Of a stretch of DNA of 64,000 nt, positions 40,301-55,300 are shown in pieces. The position numbers were made by a program, and so were the translations under genes. The notes below the pieces were generated by a model, which made no database searches, had not been told where the DNA came from, and saw nothing but the letters and a program-made list of their open reading frames with translations. The DNA is from Branchipolynoe longqiensis (lineage: Eukaryota; Annelida; Polychaeta; Phyllodocida; Polynoidae): contig CM059186.1 of the NCBI GenBank assembly GCA_030323885.1, forward strand, positions 149,518,407-149,582,406, in the 5' to 3' direction. Every line of letters begins with the position of its first letter. Position 1 is the first letter of the stretch.

Positions 40301-43300
40301 GATTTTCTGTGTCATGGTCGCCTTAAAATAATATATTAACATATAATAAATATTAGGCCAGTACATGGTATAAAACACATCATATCACTGTGAAACCATC
40401 ATAAATAGATTCCCTGACCTTGAAAACCAGAAAAACAAAGTATTACACATAAAAATAAGATAACAATTGACGACGATATGGAGATTAAAAAATATGGCGG
40501 TCATCTTGGACACCATCTTGAATTGCACCGTTACAGTAGCCTGTTGGAAAGGTTGTCCACCTGGAAGTTTTTGCTGGGGGTCTAAGGACTCCAACAATAT
40601 ACAACAACCTTTTATAGCAGACTGTGTCTGCTTTCACAAAAAATGGGGGCTCTACCCCTGGGTAGAGCCAAATTTAATTTTGGTGTGCACATCGAGATGA
40701 TGGACATCAAAGCCTTCCTTCAGCAGTGAGAGGTTATATTAAAATGATGCAGTATTCACTATTTGCATTAATACCAGTGCCTAAGTTGGATATGTAGAAA
40801 TAAATCTGCGTAAGTGTTTTGAATTTGCAAATTTGATGCTTTCATCAGACCGTACAGCTTCAATCAATTGAGAGGAAATCAGCACTGAAAAGATTCATAA
40901 AACCAACGCTAAACAATGTCAAACTACTGTTTTTTGTTGTTGCTTGTATACTTTCATGGCACAAGCTTTGAATGAATTAAACTTAACCAGCTTCCTTTCC
41001 ATAAATGCAAATTTTAAGACACCATATGTAAATTGATACCAGCTTTGAATCAATTAAACATAACCAGCTTGCTTTCCAAAAATACTAATTTTAAGACACC
41101 ATATGCAAAATGACACCAGCTTTGAATGAATTAGACTAAAGGCCCTGCCAGACATCACCGGATTGGGGGAAACGGAAAGAAACCGAACAAAGTCCGGTTT
41201 GTATCTGTACAAGTTTTGAACATGCATAAAACTAGGAACGGATGCCACCGGATTGACGTCTATGGTTCTTGTCCGGTTTGAGTTTGTTTCATCCATTGGC
41301 TATCCATTCATGTCCATTTCATGTCCGTTTCATGTCCGTTTCATGTCCGTTTCATGTCCGTTCGTCCGGCGGCCTTTGACCCGATGTCGCAACACTTTGA
41401 CACATTTTAATACATATTGATACTTATCACCACCGAACTAGACATTTCTGTTCATTGCTCAATCTGGCATAGTGTGACAGGCACTTTAACCAGCTTGCTT
41501 TCCAAAAATACTAATTTTAAGACACCATATGCAAAATCATACCAGCTTTGAATGAATTAGACTTAACCAGCTTACTTTCCAAAAAATGCCAGGCTGACTA
41601 ATACAAAAATGATCTACACGGCTGTGAGTCATGAAGGTGCTCGCTGAATCTCGTCAGGTGGCAGCGATAACATGCTGTCCCATCTTAACCCGCATCCCAT
41701 ATAACAACACCATCCCCCACTGATGTAGTAAAGTAACAGAAGTAGTAAAGTAACAGAAGGTGCATGCGCCATATGAGTGAGTTGGTCTACTTACGTTTCG
41801 CTCGGGCCAATTGTAATGTTTGAATATGTGTTCGTAGGTCTCTGGAGCACCATCTGTGATTAACATGATAGCCCGGTTACAGAGTGTTCCTCGCCCTGTC
41901 CGGTTCATCTGTGGGATGAAAGGGGAAAAGAACCGACACAAGTCAGAACCAACATCAACAACACACAGAAGCTCTCTTAAAGGAGTCAGTAATGGTCATT
42001 TAGGGGTGAGCAATCGTTATTTAGGGGTGAGCAATTGTGATTTAGATCCATGTCAGACAGCAACAAACACCTAATTTCTTTTCATTGAAGGGGGGGGGGG
42101 GGAGTCATACAGCAACATACACCTAATTGTCTTTCCCAGGGAGGGGGGTCCGCTAAAGGAGTACATGTGAATCCCACTCACTATGCTGCTCTCCTAAACA
42201 GACATATTGAATAAAGCCCAATTGTCCATATTGCATTGGCAATATGGGTAATTCGGGGGGAGGCGGATGATCACCCTCCCCCAGCCCTACCACCCCTGCC
42301 CCCTTTCCTCCTTCACACCACTCCCCACACTCACCCTCTCCCACCCAGATGGCGCCACCACCCCCCTCCCTCTTCCCTCACTCATCCCATTTCCTCCAGA
42401 TGTCGCCACCACAACCTCCCCTCCGCTGGTTCCCCCGCTGGTGCCCCGCTGGTCCCTCCGCTGGTACCTCCCCCCCCCCCTTCCTCCCTTCAGCCTCCCC
42501 ATCCCCTCGACCACTTCTCCTCCTGCAACCACACCGACAAGACCTATTCTCACCGTCCCACCCACCCAACTACAATCGACTAGGGTTGAGGCCCGGGTCA
42601 CTTAAGACTCTAACTCACGATACATGACTTTTGCCTCGATATGACATTTGACCTTATGAACATTACTACATTGCCTTAACTTAACCTATACCACTTAATT
42701 ATCATCTACTTACCTCTATTTCACTCATTTGATACTTAACTGACTCTATGCATTACTCACTGTTCTTGTTGAATAAATTGCCATACTATGTAGTCCGCCT
42801 CCTGTCCTGAATTACATAATACATGTTTCTGGAACGCTACTTAAACTCCCTTATTAAAGGTGTTTTTTCCCATGCAGCTGATTGGTTGACTGAAAGTTGC
42901 ATGAGATATCTTTTGCAGTTTGCATTGTAGGTTAAAAACAAAGGTGGACATTTAGCAGTCTAAAATGCTAAATAAAAGCTGGTATTATGGCACTAAGAGT
43001 GGTCTCCCTTTGTGCGCATACATTATTGGATAGACCTGCTTTATGACAATATTGCAAACATGTTTTCATTCAATGCTCCCAAAATATATACCTAAAGACT
43101 CGAAAATCCGTAGTTGACCCTGCATTGGCTTAGTTTTTTAAACATTGAAACATATTTCAAGACAATTATTACAATTAATTGTTCCAGGAATATTCACCTC
43201 ACATAGGCAATATTTTATGGCAATATTTGAGTTATCCATATACAATCAACCAATCAGATATGAGAAGGTCAGCCTTTAAATTCCATTTCACTTGCCGATA

Positions 43301-46300
43301 ACTCTCTCTTCTTAAGCTCCACCAATATCATAAAGTTTCATATCAAACCCTCCTGATTTAACAATAAGATTCCAGTCGCCAGGACTCTAATTAGTCACGC
43401 TCATTAAGCTCAATTAATGTCAGATGCTCCTTATTTACATATTACATTTCAATGTCAGAAATCTCTCTAATTAAAGTTGGATAGTCCGATGGTTTTGAGT
43501 TTCTGTCATTTTCTGAGAAAAATAGATTAGGTTGATCATTGTAATCTAGCTTCTTTTAGTTTGAAGTCATTTTGATTTAAAACTTGGGCGATATTTGAAA
43601 TGTACACATGCACAAGTAACATTGGGATGCTTGTAAAAACTCTGATCGTACAGGTTTCCATCAGTAACAGGTTCTATTAAATTGACTTAGAATGGCGCTT
43701 CTATGTAACAACACATGCTTAATAAGTGCATTAGTGTCTAAGTTAGATATGTAGGTTCAAATCTAGATACATGATTTGCATTTGAAAATTGACACTTTTA
43801 TCGGACTATGCAACTTTAAGCTTTCTTTCTTAAGGTCTGACAATATCACATGTATACATAACAGACTCCCTTTTAGATAATCACATATCAGTCATCAGAA
43901 ATTGTATTATTTTCGTATATTAATCATAAAGCTTCACCAATATTCAGTTACAATGAAAACTGCCATAGATGTACATTACACTCATTAAATATAGAACAAC
44001 ACCGCCTCTGTTACATATGCCTAGTTATTGTAATGAACTCTTACCTTTGACAGTTTGTTTTCCCCTTCAGAATACTACGTAGTGATATTAAACCCTTACT
44101 GGACACTTCTGCCTAATTTTCCGCAACATGTGACTTACCATAAGCAACCTAACTAGGTCCATTCCTCTTCAATGCGGTTATTCTGAGTTCCGCTTGTCCC
44201 TCAAGAAGAACTGATGCTGTGACTCAGCATACTAGGACACAGCTTCAGGTTACATGGCAGAAGTTAGGGTTTATGCCCCTCCGAGCCCATTCCTTCACTA
44301 TATAGCTCCTATACTTTAAACCCAGTTTGCACCAATAACTACATACCTACCCCCTGATGACCAAACTTGATAACGCTGCTGCCATGCATTTATTTCTAAT
44401 GTAGATTCCTGTGAAATCATCCTACCAAATACTTTTCATTCGATAAAATACCACTTAGTTTCTCTGTATTCACCACCTGCCTCCACCTTCCAGCATGTAA
44501 GCTAAACCTGTGACGTGGCGTGCTAGTTCACAGCTTCAATCTTTCTTGAGAGACCAGCGAACATGTGCTACCAACATTTAACCCGAAGCACTTCCACCAC
44601 TACAGTCTTCACCACTGTGCATTAAGGAAACCAATGCAGTATCAATAATAAAGCCCATCTGTAATCAGTTACAGTGAGAGCAGGTTGAGATGTTTACAGA
44701 CATCTCTCAGGAACTACAAGTAGTGCCAGCAACAAAACCAGAGGTGAATACAGATATATGTATATATATATATATCTGTTCGTACATATAAATACAGGTT
44801 ACACAAAAAAAGGACATGTATTACAAACAAAGTCTTCAGCAACTCAATTCTGTCATATGTAATGATTTAAACCCACAAACGTATTCAGTTTTGCTAGTTT
44901 AGGTATCATTATGCTAAAAGCCACTGAGAAGCTACAGAAACTGACACTCAATCAAACGGCATGTACACTGAGTGATAGATAAGTGGGCTACATACAATGC
45001 ACCAGGCGGACTGTTGCTGTACAACCAGGTGCACCCTAGTAATGTGCGCAGAGTTCTCGCGCCTGGTGCACCAGGAACGTTGCTAGGTTATGCGGTGCAC
45101 GGTCCGAACGCTGTGTTGTTGTTGTCAGGTGCAGATTGCTATGGGAGGTGCTCATGGTAACTCGTGAGTGGTCACGTGACGGGAAGCCTTAGCTTCTGAG
45201 AGCAGCTCAAACGACCACAGTGCAATACAGCATCCATGCAAAGGCTCCTTTTGTCCTGTCTCCCCACTCGCCTTCCCCCTTCTACGCCATAGTGTGATCA
45301 GTGACTATAGTAGTGGGTATGGAGACTGCAAGTGGTAGAACATGAGTCAACCTCTGATAGGACATGAGTCAAATTGCAGCAGAACATGAGTCATCCAACA
45401 GCTGGACATGAGTGAGCCTTTAGCAGGATACGAATCAATTTCTTGTAGGACAGGAGTCAGCCTGCAGAAGGACATGAGTCAGCCAATAGTTGAAGATGAG
45501 TCAGGTCATATCAGGACGGGGGGTGTTTGTCAATCAGTGCAAATCGTGTTTTCAGGTTCCAAATCCCATTCTGTTAGATATAATTTATTCAGTAGATTTG
45601 TGTGTGCATGTGCGGTGTTTTCTCATGCATTTCATGCTGAATGAATGCTGACATTAGCTGAGGTGTAGGACTACAGATATGAGCAACCAATATTACCATG
45701 AGTTCATAGGGAGAGAAGGTCGGGCACTACAAGTTTTAAACACACAGATGCACGGGTTACAGCAAATAGTGTGCAGGAATAGACGCAAATATAACTACTT
45801 GTTAAATGGTTTGATTCTTTTTTGCTCCTTTTTGTTTTTGTTGTTGCGTGGAATATGCAACTGCTCTCTACTGTATATTATATCACGTTACATGAAAGAT
45901 GCACAATAATAAACCATTACAAAACCGACTGTGTCTGATTAGTCTGTACAAGTTGAATAAGTGGAGCATTAGACAAGTAATTCTGTTTGGTGAGTGCTGC
46001 ATTGGCTCTGTATGCAATCGTGGAGGTCATACATCGGTTGGGGAAAACATGTGTTATTTCCCGGGAATGTGGGCACTGATTAGAAATAGTCCCGTATTTA
46101 TATTCCCACGAGCTTTTCTACTGGAATAAAACTAAACAATTTGTGTCACCTTTTGTGGTTTGCTACATTCATTGATTAGGAAAGGAAAATTTGAGTTGCA
46201 AATAATTGGGCTTCCTCATTCCACAGCTACTTGCCCTATCCTTAGTAATGGTGGGTGCCAGGCTAAAGCGGGCATTCCTTACACGCGTTATGCGGTATGC

Positions 46301-49300
46301 GGTATGCGGTATACGGTATGCGAATGCCATGATTCCTTACACACATTATGCGGTATGCGGTATGCGGCACACGACTGGCTATATTTAAAAAATAAAAATA
46401 AACAATTATTCTCCATACTGCTCTGTATATGACCAAATATTGCATTTATATCTATGTAACTTTTTGTACGTCACATGGGGGTTCCTACCTTTATTATAAC
46501 CAAATTATAGATAAGTATTCATATTTTTGTGGCTCTGGTAGCATTTTTACCAACCCGAACCCATCCGAACCCCCACCATCACCACTAGTACCATATGTTT
46601 TTAAGTAATTGGTTTGATTTTGGCAGGTTTTGAATCCTATTGCATATGTCCATCCACAAGCAAACCCGAGCCTTTCAGTTTTCATTGCATATTTCTTTAT
46701 CAAAACATTTCAGTATTTGCTACAAAACTATATTCTCAATAACTTTGTTTAATGGAAATTGTCTCATTAGAAGGAATTAAAAGTACGCCAGTTTTAAAGT
46801 ACCACATGTGGAATTAAGCTTCTGAGGGCGCTGGTAGCATCTGATATAAAAGTAATGCATAAATACTGATATATCAGAACATCATATTACCAAGTGCTTC
46901 CCAAACCTTACATATACCTCCACGCACTGCCAGATGATATGGGAGAATCAACTGATATCCGTAACGGCTATATTAGTGCCACACCAAGTGGGTGGCAGTG
47001 TGGTTATGTGTGGGTTGGTGGCAGCCAGGTCAGTGGGTGACTGGTGAGGTGGGCATATCGTACAAACAAATTGCCAACCATTTCTTGAAAATGCCATCCA
47101 GAAATAATTGAAAATAACCCTCAGCTCAACTAGTAAAAAAAAACTAAAAAAAACTTGAGTTTGATTTTTAAAAGAAAGAAAGACAATTAATTCAATATGA
47201 AATTCTGAACACGGGAGAATTAAACAAATTCTGATCAGAAGGAGTAATGGTGAAAGAGGTGAGTGTTGACATGCTGTGTGAATGTGTGCAGGTCAGGTCT
47301 GACTAAATCTGACTGAAGCAATCCAACATAATGGTTCCTCACAACCTGGTTCCTCACAGAAGGGCTTAAAATCTACCTAAAGCTAGATAACCAGGAAAGT
47401 AACTTCCATACTCCGACAAATGCTCCCCAGCAGATCCTTGCATAACTTTCCTGCTCACATAGCCAAACATGTGTTTAGCGATTGATCAATAACGAAATGC
47501 AAACAGTGTGTAGCGTAGCTTTGCTTGTTGTGGGTTTTGTAGTTGCTTGTGATAGTGTCTTCTGTGGTTGGATGGAGATTTTAACTGTTAGTTTCGTATT
47601 CAGTTACAAATTAACAGTGAAATCTCTTCGGAACTATTGTCATGCCAAATAAAGTCACTATACAACTGAACTATGTGTATAGTTAGGGCTTGCCTCGTGT
47701 AAGTTATATGTCACTGGCTACAGACACATTGAGTGTTGTTGTTTACATAATGATTTCCTGCACATGCGCACCGGTATCGTGGTTTAAAAGCCCGGCCAGA
47801 TCGGATGCCCTGCCGTGGCTTCTGCGCATGCGCGGATTTTCGGAGGCCCTGCAAACTGCAGCATGTCGGAGTTTGAAAGCGCGGCCAGATCGGATGCCCT
47901 GCCGTGGCTTCTCGCTGAGGGGGAGGGGGGTACTTTGGTTGGCTTGCGAGGGGGGGGGGGGAGATTACTTTGGTTGGCTTGGTTACTTCAGATCTTCCTC
48001 TTCAATCCAGCATTAATATATTTTTAATAGACTCAGTGAAAGCTTTTAAATTAATTTTGCTAAAATAAATGCTCTGCATGGACATAGCATTGCTACAGCA
48101 CAAATCAATGCAGTGTTTACCCTTCGCGGGCTAGTCAGCAAACTCAGTGCATTGTCAATGGCCGTGAGCAATCTTCTTACAGAAAAAGTGAAATAACTCT
48201 AAAAAGACACCACCTAGAGACAAACCGCTTGGTAGACATATAGAAAACATATTTAACGAATAGATTATATTAGATTTATATGGTTAGGCTTCTGCATTTC
48301 TATTAATTTTGAATAAAATTGACGTCTTGCACTGTCCGTATCGACAAACTCAATCAGTCAATGCATTGTCAATGGCCGTAAGCAATCTTCATACAGAAAA
48401 TGTTAAATATCTCTAAAACTACACAACCTAGAAACAAACCGCTTGGAACACATATAGAAAACATATTAAACAAAGAGATCGTATTAAATTTATAAGGTTA
48501 GGGTTCTGCATTTCTATTAAATGTGAATAAAACCGACGTTTTGCACTGCGCGTATCGGCACACGCAAGTGGAAGCACGGGTGTTTGAAACTGGGGAGAAT
48601 TTGATGCATGCGCAGACGACGGGCTTAAAATCCGCGCATGCGCAAAAGCCATGGCAGGGCATCCGATCTGGCCGGGCTTTTAAACCACGACACCGGCTGT
48701 TTGGCAGAAGAAACTGGTAACCGTGGCTAATAGTACTACTAACTGGGTAGCAGGTAAGGTCCTGTGACACTTATTTATTTGTTCATTTATTTATTTATTC
48801 ACAATATTTTGGAAGCATTGCCTATGTATATACAATAGCAACAACACAAAGATCTGTATAGACTACATCACTGTTCCAGCGGCGCGGTGCATTGTCAGAA
48901 CAAAACAAAGCCGTGAGAAGCACATGGCACATGCTAATACACTGGGTGCAGCTATGAAATGTGCTAGTTTCAGCTCATCTCAGCTCTTGTTTGAAACATA
49001 GAATACAAACTAAAAAATATATATATAATAAATTAAGATATTAATCTTTTATCCAGCATTGCATTTACATCAATATAATCAGCACATCTTATCCCATGTG
49101 CATTTAGATTTAGACAAATCTAGGCACTCAGACTAGTGTTAGAGCCATAGCCAGAGTCAGTTTTACTTATTTTATTCATGTTTTTATTTATATCCTATGG
49201 GTAATGACATATGTAGAAATAGGAAATGAGTAGGGTTAATCAGATATTGGTTATATATTTCTTTGAAAGAAGTTTTTGTTGACACATTTTACATTTTAAT

Positions 49301-52300
49301 ATTTAGAACAAGAATTACTTCTGGCTAATCAATGGTGATGTAAACATCAGCCTGTAAAGTGACTGAAATTGTATGTTTCTTAGATCAAAATGCTTAATTA
49401 TGGAGAGTTGTGTCTTAAACATATTCATTATATTATTATATTGCATCCTTCCATCCATGTTTGTGCCAAATTGTTATGTATTTCTTTTTATTTTGAATAA
49501 AATTCCAGTTTTGCCCTATGCGTGTCGGCAAACTCAATGGCCGTACGCCTTTGCTTTGCTCCCAACGCCGTTTTCAGTGCATGCGCAGTCGGAACCGTGA
49601 TGTAGTCTATTCGCTGTGCATTCACTGCCTTTACCAGCACAACTGTTTTTGCCAAAACTGTGTTTGACCTATTTTGGCTATATTTTGGATATGAGACCAG
49701 TCAAAGATCGACGAGCTTCAGATACTGCATCCAAAAGCTTCAACTGTTGCCATGGTTACTAATCCATACAAATCTGTAGTGTATATCATCTATACACGGA
49801 ACTAACGGGATGGAGCATTGAACACTGGCATGGAAGTTAGCATACAGGCGGAAGGACCAGGGAGAAAAAGTAGGTCACGGAAGGGGAACTAGCGAGATTA
49901 TGTAGGTCACGGAAGAGGAACCATCGAGAATATGTAGGGCACGGAAGAAGGGGGGAATCAGTGAAAGAAAATGACACATGCAATGTAAGAAGGTACTGCA
50001 ATATCGTGTGACCCAAATGGAAGCTTATTAAATGAGGTCAAAGGTCACTCAGATGTACATGACATGCTCAAACTGCCATTGTCCTTACACTGCATGACAG
50101 CCAGGTGGAGACAGACACCTGGCGGTGGTTGCAGAAGGCTTGTCAGGTACTGTAGTTCTCTGTTCTAGCTGGGCATTAGCACTAACCCTAATATACCTTA
50201 TTCACGCGTGATCAACAATGGCACTTGCGCAGCCTTTGATCTCATTTCCTGGCACTCTGCTGAATTGTTAATTACATAACGGAGTGATAAATAACTGCTC
50301 ATTGGAAGCAACCAGCACTCTGGTAATGAGTATTAAGATGAATTACACTCATATATCCATGGTGTTAACTAATATACATCTTTGCAAACTCGATTAAGTG
50401 CTTCCTTAAAGCTGCATAGTCCGACGAAAACATCGAATATTTCAAAACCAAAACACTGATCTAGACGGCTAGATTTGATTCTACATATCTAATTTGGATA
50501 CCAGTGCACGTTCATTGATTAAACATTTATTTCTGCATATAATGAATACGAAATCAATGTAATATAACATAGAAATAATAAGAAATAAATTTAATGGAAC
50601 CTACATATCCAACATGGATACCATTGCACTTATTATAATATTAAGCATTTTTTAATTTCTTTTATATATATATTTTTTATTGAGGCTGTATTTATAGTGT
50701 CCATAGCATATAAGCCCGGGTACCCAGGCTTGTTTTCAATGCTGGCCAGTTGTAGTGTTGGTGTTATCTTACCACACAGAAGCTGCTGATAAGGTACTTG
50801 ATTGCATAAATAGAATACACAATCATTTCAATAAAACCTGTCACTGTTCAAGTGCATGGGCTCCAATATTCTCTATGTGCATGTCAACATTAATTAGGCC
50901 TGTTATTATTTCAAATGCACATAGCTTTAAATCCTTAATATTAAAAGTACTTCAAATAAATTAGAGTGTAATGCCTGATATATTTATCTTGACAAAATAT
51001 GACATTTACTCAAAACCATTGGACTGTGCAACTTTAAGCTATAAGGTACCCACTGGATTAGAAAAAAACACTATGAAAATCCAACATTCCTCTTATCGCT
51101 TAGAAACTGTGGAGGAGGATGCTAAGTCAATACATCATTGATACGCCATCATTTGGTTGCTGCGTGAGTTTCATTTCCCGTTGTGTGCACATGAAAAAGG
51201 TCTATTATTGCAGTTGCCTAATTCTAGCTAGGTGTGCCAAACTGCCTGTGTTCACCAGCTATGTCTAGCGTGAGTTGCGGCTGCCTCATTTTGATGACTG
51301 ACTACACAGCAGGTTTACATACCTCTCCGAGTAGCTCGAAGGCTTCCATTAGAACCAGGTCGAATTTGGCGATGTCTTTTGTGTGTAAATGCCTGATCGC
51401 CTCCTTCATCCGCTGCAAGGTCAACATCAGCAGGTCAGTAGTGAAAAGGCATTGACAGAAATTAGAAACAGAATCAATTGTGTAGTCGTTGGGTTTTTCC
51501 CAACAGGTATTTACTATGGATCAACAGGCAATTAAAATAAGCAAAACCTTTATACCCCTGTCACACTACGACGTAATGAGCCAACGTGAGCCTAACGTGG
51601 TGATATTTCGTCATTACGTTGATATACGTTGGATTACGTTATGATGACGTCATAATGACGTTAGAGTGACGTCGAGCTACGTCACATTACGTCGTGTTAC
51701 GTCAAGTTACGTCGAGGTTTTGGACATGTTCAAAAGTTTCGACGTAGGTCGAACGTAAGGGTTTACGTTCGCCGTACGTTCTGTTCACGTTCAGCGAACG
51801 TCAAGGACGTTAAACGGACGTTATTCCAACGCTCCTCACTACGTTCAACTACGTTCCACTACGTTGACCCCCATTAAACCAAGTGCAAATGCCCACGGGG
51901 CGTAATGGGAACGTCAGGACAACGTCAGGAGAACGTCAGAAAGTCAGGAGAACATGCATTCAACGTACGTTCAACGTCTCATGACGTAGCTAACGTCACG
52001 TAACGTTCTTCTGACGATGGAATAACGTTCATAACGTTCCGTCAGCGTCATTACGTTGACCTCTCTCGTCGAACGACGGTATCACTACGCTTTACCGACG
52101 TTACTCTCTCGTCCACTACGCTGCATCCACGTTCAACTTGTGCCCAAATTTGCATACTACGCCGAGAAGTTCAACGTTCTTCACGTTCTCCCTACGTTGA
52201 CGTCGTTACGTCGTAGTGTGACAGCCCCATAAGGGGTACTTCATAACATTGTAATGATTTCAACTACGAATCAACAGTCAATTAAGATGTATTTAATCAA

Positions 52301-55300
52301 CTCTGAATGGTCTCTACTATGAATCACCTAGTACCAGTCAATTAAAATAAACACTAGTTGAAGAGGCATATATACAATTTGAATGTCTCTACAATGGATC
52401 TAACAACAGTCAATTAAAAGAAACAATAGTTTAATAGGTACTGAATACAGTGTGAAAATATCTACTATGGATCAATCAACATTCAATTAACACGACAGCT
52501 AAAGAACTTAATGCAATTTGCAAGGTCTCTACTATGGATCACTAGTCAAGTAAAATAAAGAACAGTTTTTACTGATCTTTTTATTTAATAACAGTTAAAG
52601 CAGCTCTTCTATGGACCAAGTCAATTAGAATAAAAAAACAGCCTAAGAAGTTCTTCTTAAAAGTTAAAGGGTTTATTCTCTGAATAAATAGTCGATTAAA
52701 ATAACAAACAGTTCAAGAAGTTTATTATGACAGTGTAGTGGTCTGCACTGACCTCTCAGGCAAGCAGCCGCAATACCGACATAGACATGGTAGGTGCCGT
52801 GGGTTACGATGTGTTGATATCAGGGAGCCTAGGTGGTGTAATGGTTAGCACACTGGCCCAGAATGCAAAGAGATGTGGGTTCGAGTCCCGCTCTAGGCTC
52901 AATATTTCCCATTTTCATCACCCCCACGACAATAGTTTAAGCATATCTATTATGAATCACCAGTCAATTACAATAGACAATAGCTTAAGGAGCCCTTTTT
53001 AAAACTCTAAGCCAGTAGGACTTTGCCAGTAGTGCTGCACCAGTTCTTCATGGTGCCTGATAAAGAGGAATACACTACTAACCTTTTTATTATCAGCATT
53101 TGCTTGAACCAAGGTACTATTGAAGCAGTCATCGACATAGGCGGGCTTGTCTGAAAACTGTAGCCAAAAGAACCATTGCGAAAGACAATTAAAGGCAGTT
53201 GGGTTATGAACATTTGTAAACGGATCCTGAGGTTTCCACAGGAATAAAATGCAAGGAATAAATTTAGAATTCTTCAAAATGGTACAGAAATAGTATGGCA
53301 GAAAACACAAGAATTTCCCGCCGAGGCTGACACAGTGTTTAGTGAGTAAGGCGGGCGATGGTGGCGCCACTAGTCATATTAGGAAATAATTATAATATTA
53401 TAGACAACTTCCATTATTTATACTCGCATTAAAAGTAACATTTGCATTACTAATTTTTCAATTGTGACCCAGTAGTCAACCTATGACAGACCACTGGCGC
53501 CAGCTGTGTACTTCGTTCCGGTTCAGTGACCTAGCTCGCACCAATACTGTCCTCAGTTCACGATCAATGACTACTTAATAAGGCGAACTGACCAAGCAGC
53601 AAGTTAATTAAACATTTATCCAACTCCATTAACTCTTCCCCAAATTGCTTTCTCTCAGTGATATAGCTTAGAAGCTAGCAATACTACCTATTCACCAGGC
53701 AGGGGGCGCACCAGATGCCTGTTCGCCCAGTGGGACCACACTATAAAGTTGCCATGAGTGCACACTGCCACAAGTCAGTACCCGTCCTGTTCTGACCTCA
53801 TATCTCGCTAGGACACAAAATCCCAACTAACAAATAAACAGCCAGGGTTCAAATGGTGGGGTTCAAATTCCATGGGATATGGGCAGGCAACTCATTCGGC
53901 CGTCCCGTCTGTACATTCAACAGGAACAAGCAGTGAGTGCCTCCCCAAGATCTGACCCGAGACTGTAGTGTGGAATTGATCAGGTTAATTAGGTCAGCGA
54001 TTTGCCTGCTTGCCTTGATAATGTTGAAGTAGTCGTCGTCGCTAAGAGTATCGAGGATCTTCTCGACAGTCGCCTTGGCAATTTCCATCCTCAGGCCTGT
54101 CATGCTTCCACTGGCATCCAGCAAGATCACGATGTCCTTGGGTGAAGTGGCAGCTTGGATATACCTGTAACCATGGTAACATAATGATTGATTGAAGCAC
54201 CGCAGGTAATGCAGCAACACAAACAAATATATATGCTGATTTTATTAAGATGAATATGTTCTTTTTGTTTGTATGTAGAGATGTTTAATGTTATTTATTT
54301 ATTCAGTGAATACAATCTAGTATCAGCGCCGTAGCACTGGTCTTCCGGTTGTAAGATAATTATGTTCACTAATAATGCACAAATGGGATTAAGCAGACAC
54401 ATGTATCAATAATCAGTCGGTATTTGTGGGTTAATTCGCCGAGAAAAATTACGATAAAGCTACGTCTGGTTGCCATTTGTGATCTTTACTCAAGATACCT
54501 GATCTTATAAGAAGCACTGATGGTCAGTGCAGCCTTAATAAACGGAACAAATTTAGTTCCCTCATCCATAATACAGATACAGAGAAAGAGTATGGTAAAA
54601 CTGCATGTGGATGCCATTTTGGATTTCTAAATAAGGTAACTGATCTTATAAGAATCAATGATGTTCAGTGAACCTTATTAATCAGAAATGATCTAGTCCC
54701 TTGATCAACAATCATTCAGTGCTAGTAAGTCCTTTTGCACCTTAATTAAATAGAAATATCTCGAAGATAAAATGTTCTAACTATTATTATTTAATGCTTA
54801 TTTACTGTCGATAAAATTTTAGGGGGAATCAATAGTCTTTTGTCAGTTCTCTATTATTATTAAAGTTGATCTAAACTCGATTACAAACAAAGATTTCTCA
54901 GAGAAGCAGGGATGACAAAATTGACCTCATCAGATCATATATGCAGAAGGTGTTGCTTGATTAGGTACCTAGAACCCATTTCAGCCAGTGCAATTATCCC
55001 AGCCGTATTTCAAACTAAGAACATATGTGAATAGATTTTATTTGTATTACATATAATTCTAACTCACATGAAATATACAAGAGACTTCGTTGTATTAACA
55101 CTCACACACATTTGTCAATAACATATGCATCAGCAAAACGTTTTAAAATAATTTTAAAAGACTCAAAGTAAATAAAGATTGATATATTCTGTTGGGTGAC
55201 ATTCTATTTTTCAATTCAACTAAAGTTCAAGATGATGGTTGGAGAAACAAAAGGTGATGACATGTATATAAAATATATATAAATATATAACGAGAAGTTG

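Larger units (their letters stand above)
51500..52990. repeat. 55-60-base minisatellite, twice interrupted
   Basis: Units with TCTACTATGGATCAACAGTC and AATTAAAATAAAC recur at 51505-51545, 52240-52735 and 52925-52990. It is interrupted by the ACGT-rich element and by the tRNA-like sequence at 52826. Confidence 0.8.

Noticed and set aside
44972..45160. 62-codon plus frame with GTGCACC motifs
   Set aside because: No homology and short; listed only as part of the intron.
53849..53998. Extension of exon 3 past AAG into the open frame ([16 protein letters not shown])
   Set aside because: The extension has no family match, whereas joining at the GC donor restores the alignment exactly.
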